In this document: piece after piece, positions 1 through 7,507 of the stretch
Layout: each line of letters starts with the position of its first letter
Position numbering within the stretch: position 1 is the first letter of the stretch
Source of the DNA: Vulcanimicrobiia bacterium
GTDB taxonomy: Bacteria > Eremiobacterota > Eremiobacteria > Baltobacterales > Baltobacteraceae
Direction of reading: 5' to 3'
NCBI GenBank assembly: GCA_024281135.1
Contig: JAMXLG010000374.1
Coordinates: forward strand, 1-12,740
Length of the DNA stretch: 12,740 nt
Notes under the pieces: model-generated
Database searches by the model: none
The model's input: the letters and a program-made list of their open reading frames with translations, nothing else
Told to the model about the DNA's origin: nothing
Program-made: the position numbers and the translations under genes

Positions 1-315
1 GTGTACGCCGACACCTACGCCGATGCGGGCGCAATCGACTTTTTCGGAAAGCGCTACGGGTTGCCGAAAGCGATCAGCAGCCAAAACAGTTATTGGTTGT
101 GGGGCACGCGCGGATACGACGGACAGACCCTCATCGCGATCGGTGCCACGCGGATCGACCTGCTCAAACAGTACTACGAAAAATGCCAGTTGGTGACGAC
201 GTCGACCGAACCGCTGAAGTGGATCGTCGAAGGCCCCTCACCGATCTATTTTTGCACCGGAACAAATGAACCGTTCGACCAAATCTGGCAACACATTCGG
301 TGGTACGGCGCCTAG
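1..315 (+). CDS. Glycosyltransferase family 39 (ArnT/PMT-like) integral membrane protein, C-terminal fragment
   Basis: This is the last 104 residues of a protein that begins left of the window; the GTG at base 1 is in frame but is unlikely to be the true start. The sequence resembles the soluble C-terminal domain of ArnT/PMT-like glycosyltransferases, which move sugars from polyprenyl-phosphate carriers on the outer face of the inner membrane. The visible signs are a segment like ADxYxxAGAIDFFGKRYGLP, then SQNSYWLWGTRGYDG, then a hydrophobic strand (TLIAIGATR), and an ending with PIYFCTG and a Trp/His-rich tail. No membrane helices are visible because they would lie upstream. The acceptor sugar or lipid cannot be inferred. 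The TAG stop (313-315) overlaps the stop of the facing gene. The assignment rests on family resemblance recalled from memory. Confidence 0.72.
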   Translation: MYADTYADAGAIDFFGKRYGLPKAISSQNSYWLWGTRGYDGQTLIAIGATRIDLLKQYYEKCQLVTTSTEPLKWIVEGPSPIYFCTGTNEPFDQIWQHIRWYGA

Positions 316-884
316 GATTTAATGGCTTCGACCTCGATGTCGATGTCGATCGAGTTTCCGGCAAAGGGATTGCCGTAGGTCATTCCCCATTGCGATCGAT
401 CGATCGTCGTCTTCGCGGAGTATGCGATATGGATGCGGCCGCGCGGATCGGTCATACGCCCCAGATACTGCGCGTCTAACGAAATCGGATGCGTCTGACC
501 GTGCATCGTCAGATCCCCCGTCATCGTGAAATGCGTACCGTCGGAGCCGATGATCTTGGTGCTCGTAAACTCCATTTTGGGGTACGTCGTTACGTCAAAG
601 AAATGCGGTGAGCGCAGGTCCGAATCACGATCGGAGTTGCGCGTATCGACTCCGGATGGGTCGAAGCTCGCCTCCGCCGACACCGGAACATTGCTTCCAT
701 CCTGCACGGAAACGCTTGCCGCTTTGATCGGAATGATGCCGCTCACATGCGAGATTCCTAAATGCGTTGCCGTGAACGTCGCCGACGAATGAACGGGATC
801 CGCATGGTACGCTGACTCGCCCGCCGCGAGCAGCGGTGTCGCAATAGCTGCGGCAAGCGTCATCATGAGCAGCGCGCGCTTCAC
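312..884 (-). CDS. yceI: YceI family exported lipocalin-like protein
   Basis: A 190-residue protein of the YceI family, periplasmic beta-barrel proteins known in some members to bind polyisoprenoids. A signal peptide is clear: MKR, a hydrophobic run to about residue 20, and likely cleavage in LLAAGES. Family landmarks follow in order: DPVHSSATFTATHLGISHVSG (about 29-49), a segment with RNSDRDSDLRSPHFFD and YPKMEFTST, TGDLTMHGQTHPISLD, and a closing RSQWGMTYGNP with an acidic last strand IDIDIEVEA. Length is typical. The start is GTG at 884-882, inside a GTGA overlap with the upstream dehydrogenase stop and 8 bp after a GGAGGG ribosome site, so translation is probably coupled. It is the last gene of the five-gene block. 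Its ligand is not known; a link to the aromatic enzymes is only positional. Confidence 0.93.
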   Translation of the reverse strand: MKRALLMMTLAAAIATPLLAAGESAYHADPVHSSATFTATHLGISHVSGIIPIKAASVSVQDGSNVPVSAEASFDPSGVDTRNSDRDSDLRSPHFFDVTTYPKMEFTSTKIIGSDGTHFTMTGDLTMHGQTHPISLDAQYLGRMTDPRGRIHIAYSAKTTIDRSQWGMTYGNPFAGNSIDIDIEVEAIKS

Positions 885-1633
885 GCTTCGAACCCTCCAG
901 GCACAACAAGCGAAACTCCGTTATATTCTCCGCACAGGAGAGCCAGCGACGCTTCGGCGACTTCTTCTACCGTCGCAATGCGGCCCTCGGGATTCATGGT
1001 TGCAAGCGTTTCACGCGCTGCCACTTCCGTCGCTCCTGTGAATCGCACGATCTTCGATATTGCCTGCTGCATCATTGCCGTTTCTGTATATCCGGGGCAA
1101 ATTGCGTTCGCAGTGATGCCCGTACCGCTAAATTCCGCGGCGATCGCTCGCGTCAATCCAATGACGCCGTGCTTGCTCGCAACGTACGCGGAAATGTAGG
1201 GCGCCCCATAGAGGCCCGCGATACTCGCGACGTTGAGGATGCGTCCCCATTTATTGATCAGCATATCCTGCGCGGCTTCGCGGCTGCACAGGAACGTGCC
1301 GGTGAGGTTCGTGGCGACGATGCGATCGAACAGGGCTTTGCTCGTGCGCGTGAGCGGTGCAGAATCCGAGATGCCGGAATTATTGACGAGAATTTCGACG
1401 GGACCGTTCGTCCTCCGGCAGATCGCGAACGCGCGCTCTACTTGATCTTCGTCGCTGACATCGGCTTGCGCGGTCGTGAATTCACCGTGAGCATTCACCG
1501 GATTACGGCTCACGATGCTCACGCGCGCACCATTCGCGAGCAGCGCCTCTGCAATTGCACGGCCGATGCCGCGCGCACCGCCGGTAACCAGCGCGTGTTT
1601 CCCCGTCAAAACCGGCGTACACTCAGAGCGCAT
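881..1633 (-). CDS. Short-chain dehydrogenase/reductase (3-hydroxyacyl-CoA dehydrogenase-like)
   Basis: A 250-residue classical SDR that should oxidise or reduce a hydroxyl/keto group with NAD(P). The Rossmann motif TGGARGIG is at residues 17-24, the acidic ADVSD at about 57-61, NNSG at 84-87 (most relatives have NNAG), Asn109, Ser137, and the catalytic Tyr150-x3-Lys154 in [16 protein letters not shown] (about 178-188) is the usual post-catalytic loop. The C-terminus reads VVPGG where the common form is VDGG. The ATG start overlaps the end of the upstream flavoprotein gene by 11 bp, so the two are probably translated together. SDRs of this size act as 3-hydroxyacyl-CoA dehydrogenases in the aerobic 2-aminobenzoyl-CoA gene clusters, which fits this position. 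3-Hydroxybutyrate dehydrogenase or a 3-oxoacyl reductase remain possible. The family is sure, the substrate is not. Confidence 0.92.
   Translation of the reverse strand: MRSECTPVLTGKHALVTGGARGIGRAIAEALLANGARVSIVSRNPVNAHGEFTTAQADVSDEDQVERAFAICRRTNGPVEILVNNSGISDSAPLTRTSKALFDRIVATNLTGTFLCSREAAQDMLINKWGRILNVASIAGLYGAPYISAYVASKHGVIGLTRAIAAEFSGTGITANAICPGYTETAMMQQAISKIVRFTGATEVAARETLATMNPEGRIATVEEVAEASLALLCGEYNGVSLVVPGGFEA
893..898 (-). promoter_or_regulatory. Shine-Dalgarno site of the yceI-like gene
   Basis: The reverse strand reads GGAGGG, 8 bp before GTG at 884. It fixes the GTG start and lies inside the 3' end of the dehydrogenase gene, supporting re-initiation at the GTGA overlap. Confidence 0.75.
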
Positions 1634-3932
1634 TTGCGGCGGCCTCGGCGCGGGAAATCAAGCGTTCGAGTTGCGATTTACCGGGCAAATACTGCACCGG
1701 CCACGGCGCGTCGGCGTAATGCAACTGCGCGGCGGCGTGCAACGACCACGCGGGATCGGCGAGGTGCGGACGCCCAAGTGCCACGAGATCGGCACGTCCG
1801 GCCGCAACGATGGCATTGACATGATCGGCCTCGGTGATGTTGCCGACGGCCATTGTTGCAATGCCGACTTCGTTGCGAATTTTATCCGCATACGGCGTTT
1901 GAAACATACGACCGTACACCGGTTTTGCGTCCGGATGGGTCTGTCCCGTTGACACGTCGATCAGGTCGGCGCCGGTGTCTTTGAAGGCGCGCGCAATCTC
2001 AATAGCGTCGTCGCCGGTGATTCCCCCCTCATACCAGTCCGTCGCTGAGATGCGAACCGACATCGGACGCTCTTTCGGCCACACCTCGCGCATCGCTTGA
2101 AACACTTCCAACGGGTAGCGCAGACGGTTTTCAAGCGACCCGCCGTATTCGTCGGTGCGCTGATTCTGCAGCGGAGTGATAAAGCTCGAGAGCAGATAAC
2201 CGTGCGCGCAGTGCAATTCGAGCATGTCGAAGCCGGCTTGAATGCCCATCCGCGTGGCGCGTACGAACTCATCGCGGATCTTCGTCATCTCGTCACGATC
2301 GAGTTCGCGTGGAATCTGATTGCGCGGAGAATATGGACGCGGGGATGGGGCGCATACGTCCCAATTGCCCTCGTCGAGCGGTTCGTCCATACCCTCCCAC
2401 ATCAGTTTGGTCGAACCTTTGGGACCCGAATGCCCGAGTTGCAACGCGATCTTCGCGCCGGTGTTTTCGTGGACAAAAGAAACGATGCGCTTCCAAGCCT
2501 CGACGTGCTTCGGCATGTACATGCCGCAACAACCGGGAGAGATGCGTCCCTCACGTGATACACAGGTCATTTCGGTAAAAATGAGACCGGCGCCGCCGAG
2601 AGCGCGCGCACCTAAATGCACGAGGTGAAAATCGCCGGGCATACCGTCGACCGCGCTGTACATGTCCATGGGCGAGACAACAACGCGGTTGCGCAACACC
2701 AGGTCACGCAAACGGAATGAAGTGAACATTGGCGGGACCGGCGCTGCGGGCGTCATCTCGCCGTTGGTTCGGAGTTCGGCTAAGGACCGTTCAGCAAACC
2801 ATCCCTCCATCCGCTCGACATAGATCTTATCGCGTAAGCGGAGGTTCTCGTGACCGATGCGCTGGCTGCGGGTGAGGAGGCTGTAGGCGAACTGCTCGGG
2901 GGGCAGGACGGCGTAACGCGCGACATTTTCGAACCATTCGGTCGAGTTGCGGGCGGCGTTCTGCAGTTTGAGAACCTCGACCCGGCGCAGCTCTTCGTAT
3001 TCCTCGAGCGAAGCCGCCGAGGCCCCGTCCGCATCGAGAACATCAGCGAGCGCAATGGCGTCCTCGAGCGCCAGCTTGGTGCCTGACCCGACGGAAAAGT
3101 GCGCGGTGTGCGCAGCGTCGCCAAGTAGGACGGCGTTCTCGTCGATCCACCGTTCGTTGCTCACGCGGATGAAATTGATCCAATCCCGCCCACGCATATG
3201 CGCGCTGTTTGCCATGAGCCGGTGACCATGCAGATACCTCGCGAAGAGCCGCTCGCAAAACGCGATTGTTTCATCGGTATCCGCCTTATCCAAACCGTGC
3301 GCGAGCCATGTTTCTTCGCGGCACTCGACGATAAACGTGCTGTTCCGATCGTCGAACCGGTACGCGTGTACCGTAAACCAGCCGAACTCCGTCTGCTCGA
3401 AGATGAACGTGAACGCATCAAGCGGTAGCGTCGTGCCGAGCCACACGTAGCGGCAGAGCCTGCGGTCGAGCTGCGGTTTGAAGGCATCGGCGTACGTCGA
3501 GCGGACGCGACTGTTGATACCGTCGGCAGCGATCAGCAGATCGGCCTCTTCGCGAAGTGCTGCGACGTTCTCGATATTGCGTTCGAACTGAAGATTGACG
3601 CCGAGCTCTCGCGCTCGATCCTGCAAAATGTGAAGGAGGCGCTTGCGCGAGAGACCCGAGAAACCGTGTCCACCGGAGCGAATCAGGCGGCCCTTGAAGT
3701 GGATGTCGATGTCGTCCCAGTGCGCGAACGATTCGGTAATCGCGCGATGCGTCGGTTCGTCGGCGGCGAGCATATTCTCGAGCGTGGCGTCCGAAAACAC
3801 GACGCCCCAACCGAAGGTGTCGTCGGGTTTGTTGCGCTCGAAAACTCGCACGTCCCACGACGCAAACCGGCTCTTCGCGAGTATCGCAAAGTAGAGTCCG
3901 CCGGGGCCTCCGCCCACCACGTCGATGCGCAT
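1623..3932 (-). CDS. Bifunctional 2-aminobenzoyl-CoA monooxygenase/reductase or salicylyl-CoA 5-hydroxylase/oxidoreductase-like flavoprotein
   Basis: A 769-residue fusion of two flavin domains. Residues 1 to about 385 form an aromatic-ring hydroxylase: FAD-binding GGGPGG (7-12), the AADGINSR motif (about 136-142), and the second FAD motif [14 protein letters not shown] (271-284). After a Pro/Ala-rich linker (about 393-401), residues 402-769 form an Old Yellow Enzyme-type domain: VSPMDMYSA (419-427), QLGHSG (498-503), [13 protein letters not shown] with paired His574/His577, [10 protein letters not shown] (594-603), and LGRPHLADP (719-727). This architecture and length match 2-aminobenzoyl-CoA monooxygenase/reductase (ACMR) of aerobic anthranilate breakdown and the proteins named bifunctional salicylyl-CoA 5-hydroxylase/oxidoreductase. 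The expected reaction is O2-dependent ring hydroxylation of a CoA-thioester followed by hydride reduction of the ring. The ATG start follows a TAGGAGG that also carries the upstream stop. The next gene, an SDR, fits the pathway. The exact aromatic acid is uncertain. Confidence 0.9.
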   Translation of the reverse strand: MRIDVVGGGPGGLYFAILAKSRFASWDVRVFERNKPDDTFGWGVVFSDATLENMLAADEPTHRAITESFAHWDDIDIHFKGRLIRSGGHGFSGLSRKRLLHILQDRARELGVNLQFERNIENVAALREEADLLIAADGINSRVRSTYADAFKPQLDRRLCRYVWLGTTLPLDAFTFIFEQTEFGWFTVHAYRFDDRNSTFIVECREETWLAHGLDKADTDETIAFCERLFARYLHGHRLMANSAHMRGRDWINFIRVSNERWIDENAVLLGDAAHTAHFSVGSGTKLALEDAIALADVLDADGASAASLEEYEELRRVEVLKLQNAARNSTEWFENVARYAVLPPEQFAYSLLTRSQRIGHENLRLRDKIYVERMEGWFAERSLAELRTNGEMTPAAPVPPMFTSFRLRDLVLRNRVVVSPMDMYSAVDGMPGDFHLVHLGARALGGAGLIFTEMTCVSREGRISPGCCGMYMPKHVEAWKRIVSFVHENTGAKIALQLGHSGPKGSTKLMWEGMDEPLDEGNWDVCAPSPRPYSPRNQIPRELDRDEMTKIRDEFVRATRMGIQAGFDMLELHCAHGYLLSSFITPLQNQRTDEYGGSLENRLRYPLEVFQAMREVWPKERPMSVRISATDWYEGGITGDDAIEIARAFKDTGADLIDVSTGQTHPDAKPVYGRMFQTPYADKIRNEVGIATMAVGNITEADHVNAIVAAGRADLVALGRPHLADPAWSLHAAAQLHYADAPWPVQYLPGKSQLERLISRAEAAANAL

Positions 3933-3946
3933 CCTGGTCTGTTTAG

Positions 3947-3953
3947 CCTCCTA
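3947..3953 (-). promoter_or_regulatory. Shine-Dalgarno site merged with the exonuclease III stop codon
   Basis: The reverse strand reads TAGGAGG: the TAG stop of the upstream gene runs straight into the ribosome site of the flavoprotein gene, 14 bp before its ATG. The spacing is longer than ideal, but no better purine tract is closer. Confidence 0.55.
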
Positions 3954-4763
3954 GAGCGTTAGGTCGTAGTCGATGATCACGGGTGCGTGATCGGAAAAGC
4001 GCTCCGCCATGTAGACTTCTGCGGAGCGAACGCGCGTCCTCAGGTCCGGCGTAATGAGCTGGTAGTCAATGCGCCAACCCAAGTTCCGCTCGAACGATCG
4101 CGCAAAGTTCGACCACCATGTATAGATCTTCGGCTCGTCCGGCCGCACGACGCGCAGCGAATCGACCCAGCCGCTTTCGATGACGCGATCCATCCACGCG
4201 CGTTCCTGCGGCAAAAATCCGGTGACCCGTACGGCAGTATTCGGATTATTCACGTCGATCGGCTGGTGAGCGATATTGTAATCACCACACAGAATGTAGC
4301 TGCGTCCGTCGCGCAGTTTACGTTTCAGCCACGCTTCTAAGTGGTCGAGAAAGTCCTCCTTCCAGCGTTGGCGTTCGATGCCCATCGTGCCGCTCGGCAC
4401 GTAGAGCGATCCAATCGACAAGTTCCCGAAGTCGATTTGCACGTAGCGCCCTTCCGCATCGAACTGCGGCCAACCGAAGCCGACACTCGTCGCGTCCGGC
4501 GGGCTTTTTGCGTAGAGTGCTACGCCACTGTAGCCTTTGCGAATCGTCGCATCGGCGTAAATGCTGAAGTACGGCGAAAGATGCTCGGCATCGAACGGCA
4601 GTTGGTACTCTTGCGATTTCGTTTCTTGCAGCGCGATGACGTCCGGATTCACACTTGCAAGCCACGTGTAAAGTCCCTTACGCGCAGCCGAACGAATCCC
4701 GTTCGCGTTGAGGCTAACGACGCGAATTCGTTTCTCGCTTCCGCGCAAGCAGCAGTCCGTCAC
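3951..4763 (-). CDS. xth: Exodeoxyribonuclease III / AP endonuclease (Xth family)
   Basis: A Mg-dependent endonuclease/exonuclease/phosphatase fold enzyme that cuts DNA 5' of abasic sites and trims 3' ends in base-excision repair. In the 270-residue reading the family motifs are complete: SLNANGIRSA (about 17-26, metal/active-site Asn), LQETK with Glu47, YSGVALY (79-85), the Tyr of LYVPSG (121), GDYNIAH with Asp161 and Asn163, GFLPQERAWMD (182-192), YTWW, GWRIDYQL, and the terminal FSDHAPV with Asp258-His259. The start is unsettled. GTG at 4763 overlaps the methyltransferase gene by 50 bp and has no clear ribosome site. A TTG at 4748, or initiation close to the conserved RVVSLNANG, would give the compact N-terminus usual for the family. 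It lies between two metabolic genes with no obvious functional link. Confidence 0.95.
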   Translation of the reverse strand: MTDCCLRGSEKRIRVVSLNANGIRSAARKGLYTWLASVNPDVIALQETKSQEYQLPFDAEHLSPYFSIYADATIRKGYSGVALYAKSPPDATSVGFGWPQFDAEGRYVQIDFGNLSIGSLYVPSGTMGIERQRWKEDFLDHLEAWLKRKLRDGRSYILCGDYNIAHQPIDVNNPNTAVRVTGFLPQERAWMDRVIESGWVDSLRVVRPDEPKIYTWWSNFARSFERNLGWRIDYQLITPDLRTRVRSAEVYMAERFSDHAPVIIDYDLTL

Positions 4764-5391
4764 CGATCGACAAGAGCACGGTGTCGACGCGCGGATCGCG
4801 CGATGCCTTCGAATTGATCTTACGTAACGCGACCGTGTCGGCGTCGTTTTCTTCCGGATCTGCGACGCGTCCGCCCCAGAGCACGTTGTCGATCATGATG
4901 ATTCCGCCAGGACGGATGAGCCCAAGGCAACGCTCGTAATACGTGTCGACGCTTTCCTTGTCGGCGTCGATAAAGGCGAGATCGTATGTTTCCGGTTCGT
5001 CGCGCAGCGCCGCATCGAGTGTTTGCACTGCAGGTGCGAGATGCAAATCGATCTTTTCTTCTACCCCTGCCTCGCGCCAGTATCGCCGCGCGACCGCGGT
5101 GTATGCTTCACTGACGTCGCAGGCAAGAATCTTGCCGTCGGGCGGAAGCGCGAGCGCTAGCGCAAGTGAACTGTATCCCGTAAACACGCCGACTTCGACG
5201 TAGCGGCGCGCCCCGATGGTCTGCGCAAGAAACTGCATGAACCGGCCTTGATCCGCACCGATCTGCATACCGGCATTCGGCATCGGAGCAGTCTCGGCAC
5301 GAAGCCGCGCGAGGACCGGGTGTTCCTCCACGGTCGCATCGACGATATATTCTTGGATGCGTTCGTCGAGGAACGCGCTTCTCGCCGCCAT
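4714..5391 (-). CDS. SAM-dependent O-methyltransferase (COG4122 / family 3)
   Basis: A 225-residue class I methyltransferase of the catechol/caffeoyl-CoA O-methyltransferase type, which methylates hydroxyls on small, often aromatic, molecules with a divalent metal. It shows the N-terminal cap with a MQIGADQG segment, SAM motif I around EVGVFTGYSS (66-75), the acidic CDVSE at the end of strand 2 (91-95), the metal site FIDADK (140-145), DNVLWGGRV (168-176) and a final DGLLLARKR. I chose ATG 5391 because the whole family pattern begins just after it. The same frame stays open upstream to about 6027, but that part is low-complexity antisense of the symporter gene. No Shine-Dalgarno is visible before 5391, and the divergent gene starts only 16 bp away. 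This is probably the first gene of the block. The substrate is unknown. Confidence 0.93.
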   Translation of the reverse strand: MAARSAFLDERIQEYIVDATVEEHPVLARLRAETAPMPNAGMQIGADQGRFMQFLAQTIGARRYVEVGVFTGYSSLALALALPPDGKILACDVSEAYTAVARRYWREAGVEEKIDLHLAPAVQTLDAALRDEPETYDLAFIDADKESVDTYYERCLGLIRPGGIIMIDNVLWGGRVADPEENDADTVALRKINSKASRDPRVDTVLLSIGDGLLLARKRETNSRR

Positions 5392-5394
5392 AAT

Positions 5395-5400
5395 GAGGGA
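5395..5400 (+). promoter_or_regulatory. Shine-Dalgarno site deciding the DUF3311 start
   Basis: GAGGGA lies 7 bp before ATG 5408. An earlier ATG at 5393 overlaps this motif and has no ribosome site of its own, so 5408 is preferred. Confidence 0.7.
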
Positions 5401-5407
5401 TAGACTG

Positions 5408-5596
5408 ATGCAAGCACGGATGCGATTCCTCTTGGCAGGCATACCAATCGTCGCGCTGACGATTGCCGTTCCGTTCGTAAATCGCGTCGAACCTCGCATT
5501 TTCGGTCTCCCGTTTCTCCTCGCATGGATCGCATGCTGGGTGCTCGTGACGCCTATCTTCGTGTGGGGTATCGGACGCGTGGAGCGCCGCTGGTGA
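5408..5596 (+). CDS. DUF3311 small two-helix membrane protein
   Basis: A 62-residue protein with two predicted membrane helices (about 7-24 and 33-53) joined by the family signature NRVEPRIFGLPF, and a short basic tail ending in ERRW. DUF3311 proteins are typically 60-70 residues and are encoded directly before sodium:solute symporters, as here. The TGA stop overlaps the symporter GTG in a GTGA. The arrangement suggests a small accessory subunit of the transporter, comparable to other small proteins paired with symporters of this superfamily (YhdT with PanF, DUF4212 with its partner). That role is inference; no reaction is known. A second in-frame ATG at 5420 would trim four residues. Confidence 0.85.
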   Translation: MQARMRFLLAGIPIVALTIAVPFVNRVEPRIFGLPFLLAWIACWVLVTPIFVWGIGRVERRW

Positions 5597-7026
5597 ACGC
5601 AATCTCCTCCCTCGGTATCGTGTTCACGATCGTCGCTGGAACGATTCTCTTTGCGCTCTTCAGCGTTCGGCGCATCGCGATGTCGCCGCAAGAATACATC
5701 GTGGGCGGGCGCGGTTTCGGCGCCGTATTTCTGTGGGTGCTGCTCGCGGGCGAAATCTACACGAGTTTCACGTTCCTTGGAGCCGCCGGATGGACGTACG
5801 GCTTCGGCGCGCCGGCTTTTTACATCATGGCGTACGGCACCGTGGGATATATCCTCGGCTACTTCTTGCTCCCGCGCGTGTGGAAGCTCGGCAAGGAGCA
5901 CGGGCTGCTGACTGCCCCCGACTTTTTCATCGCTCGCTACGGCAATAAGGCGCTCGCCACGTTCGCGTCGGTGATCTATGCCGTCGCGATTCTGCCCTAC
6001 GTCACGCTCCAACTCTCGGGCTTGCAAATCTTCTTGACGCTAGCGGGCTACGGACACATCGACGCCCAGCTCGGCGCTATCATCAGCTTTCTGGCAATCG
6101 TGCTCTTCGTGTTTGCGACGGGCCTCCGCGGCACCGCGTGGGCGAGCATCGTCAAAGACGCGCTCGTGATCGGCGCGTTGACCTTCGTCGGCGTCGCGAT
6201 CCCGATGCATTTCTTCGGTTCTCCCGCAACGATGTTCGATCAAATGTTGCGCGCGCATCCCGCTTCGCTCGTTCTCGGCAATGCAACGGCTCCGAAGGGC
6301 ACGATTTGGTACGTTTCAACCGTGTTGTTGACCGGCATCGGCTTCTTCATGGGGCCGCATTCCGTGGCAGCCACGTATAGCGCGAAAGACGACTCGGTTT
6401 TGCGCAGAAACGCGATGCTTCTGCCGGTGTACCAGCTCATTATGTTGCTCGTGTACTTCGCGGGTTTCAGCGCGTTGCTCATTGCGCCGGGCTTGGCCGG
6501 CACCGCCGTCGATCAGTCGTTCCTCGTCGTCGTGCAGCGGTTCTATCCGCCGTGGGTGCTGGGATTCGTCTGCGCCGCCGGCGCGCTCTGCTCGCTCATT
6601 CCCTCGACGGCGTTGCTCTTGAGCGCCGCAAGCATCATCGCCAAGAACATCGGTGGCGATCTCTTCTCCTTCGCACTCTCGGATCGTAACCGCGTCATTC
6701 TGACGCGCGCGCTCGTCGTGGTGCTTGGGCTCGGTGCACTCGTGCTCTGGATTACGTTAAAGACGACGCTCGTGTCGATGCTGCTTCTCTATTACAACGG
6801 CATCACGCAATTCGCGCCGGCCTTCTTCCTCGGCGTCTTCTGGCGCCGGACCACAACCGCCGCCATCACAGCCGGATTGATCGCCGGCATCGTCATCGCG
6901 CTCATCTTTGCGGCGCGCAACGTCTCACCGTTCGGGATCAATCCCGGCTTCATCGCCCTCGCTGTAAACGTCACGCTCGTCGTCGCAATCACGCTACTGA
7001 CAAAAACAAAAGAGCCCGCTGTTTAA
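5593..7026 (+). CDS. Sodium:solute symporter (SSS family), probably for a small organic acid
   Basis: A 477-residue polytopic inner-membrane transporter with about a dozen hydrophobic segments. SSS-family signs are the early SPQEYIVGGRGFG loop after helix 1, the LWVLLAGEIYTSFTFLGAAGWTY-like second helix region (split by Gly residues), LTAPDFFIARYG, and GLRGTAWASIVKDALV, the typical family stretch before the middle helices. The pairing with DUF3311 resembles MctP-like monocarboxylate carriers, so a short-chain organic acid is a reasonable guess, but the substrate is not readable. The start is GTG 5593, overlapping the DUF3311 stop (GTGA), with GGAG at 5581-5584 as ribosome site. A longer frame from 5524 exists but only duplicates the DUF3311 coding region. 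The stop TAA lies at the edge of the terminator hairpin. Confidence 0.93.
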   Translation: MNAISSLGIVFTIVAGTILFALFSVRRIAMSPQEYIVGGRGFGAVFLWVLLAGEIYTSFTFLGAAGWTYGFGAPAFYIMAYGTVGYILGYFLLPRVWKLGKEHGLLTAPDFFIARYGNKALATFASVIYAVAILPYVTLQLSGLQIFLTLAGYGHIDAQLGAIISFLAIVLFVFATGLRGTAWASIVKDALVIGALTFVGVAIPMHFFGSPATMFDQMLRAHPASLVLGNATAPKGTIWYVSTVLLTGIGFFMGPHSVAATYSAKDDSVLRRNAMLLPVYQLIMLLVYFAGFSALLIAPGLAGTAVDQSFLVVVQRFYPPWVLGFVCAAGALCSLIPSTALLLSAASIIAKNIGGDLFSFALSDRNRVILTRALVVVLGLGALVLWITLKTTLVSMLLLYYNGITQFAPAFFLGVFWRRTTTAAITAGLIAGIVIALIFAARNVSPFGINPGFIALAVNVTLVVAITLLTKTKEPAV

Positions 7027-7037
7027 GCGGGCTCTTT
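7009..7037. terminator. Bidirectional intrinsic terminator between convergent genes
   Basis: A perfect 10-bp stem (AGAGCCCGCT at 7011-7020 with AGCGGGCTCT at 7026-7035), extendable by two A-T pairs, closes a 5-nt loop GTTTA. On + it is followed by TTTGTTTT; on - the other flank reads TTTGTTTTTG. It can therefore stop transcription from the symporter side and from the zinc-ribbon gene, whose stop is at 7055. The symporter TAA (7024-7026) overlaps the loop and the first base of the right arm. Confidence 0.92.
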
Positions 7038-7054
7038 GTTTTCCTGGGTCGTCG

Positions 7055-7378
7055 TTAACGATAACTCGGACGGCTTTGAAAACAGTCGCGGCAGTATACT
7101 GGTTTGTCGCCACGAGGATTGAACGGCACCTCAGCAATGTTACCGCAGTTGCTGCACGTTGCCTGGAACATTTCGCGGGGACGACCGCCGCCGCGTTCAC
7201 CCATGCCCATGCCTCCGCCACCGTTTTGCGCGCGCATCGCTTTGCGCGCCGAGCGGCAATCGGGGCAACGGTTGGGCTTGTTGTGGAAGACTTTTTGCTC
7301 GTAGAACTTCTGTTCACCGGCACTAAATACGAACTGGCGACCGCAATCCACACAGTTCAACATTTCATCTACGTACAC
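7055..7378 (-). CDS. Double zinc-ribbon protein (zf-trcl type plus C-terminal CxxC ribbon)
   Basis: A 107-residue protein built from two predicted zinc ribbons. The first has C9xxC12 and C38xxC41 around QFVFSAGEQKFYEQK and ends in RCPDCRSARK, the pattern of the probable zinc-binding domain family zf-trcl. A Gly/Met/Arg-rich flexible linker (about 51-68) leads to a second ribbon with C75xxC78 and C96xxC99 in CSNCG and YCRDC. All eight cysteines are in place. The basic, Gly-rich linker would suit contact with nucleic acid, but that is a guess; the function of this family is not established to my knowledge. GTG 7378 is preferred because GAGGAG lies 11 bp upstream; ATG 7363 would remove five residues. 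It is followed at once by the shared terminator. Confidence 0.85.
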   Translation of the reverse strand: MYVDEMLNCVDCGRQFVFSAGEQKFYEQKVFHNKPNRCPDCRSARKAMRAQNGGGGMGMGERGGGRPREMFQATCSNCGNIAEVPFNPRGDKPVYCRDCFQSRPSYR

Positions 7379-7389
7379 GAAACGAGAAA

Positions 7390-7395
7390 CTCCTC
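7390..7395 (-). promoter_or_regulatory. Shine-Dalgarno site of the zinc-ribbon gene
   Basis: The reverse strand reads GAGGAG, 11 bp before GTG 7378 and 26 bp before the alternative ATG 7363, which favours the GTG. Confidence 0.6.
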
Positions 7396-7507
7396 AAAGT
7401 ACGACGTGGTGGTCAACGACTGGTTCGACTCGCCTGGTACGTTTGAAACGCTACCGCGGGACCCTAACCCGATCTGAAAATGGATGCCTACCACGCTATT
7501 CAGCAAT

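Noticed and set aside
1169..1819. 216-codon + strand frame across the SDR and flavoprotein junction
   Set aside because: Arg-rich shadow composition, no motif, and it runs antisense to two well-supported enzymes.
5524..5592. Earlier ATG start for the symporter
   Set aside because: The 23 added residues lie within the DUF3311 coding region and are not membrane-like. GTG 5593 has a ribosome site and a typical first helix after it.
5392..6027. Upstream extension of the O-methyltransferase frame to a 437-residue protein
   Set aside because: The extra ~210 residues are charged, low-complexity antisense of the symporter and DUF3311 genes. The methyltransferase family pattern begins right after ATG 5391.
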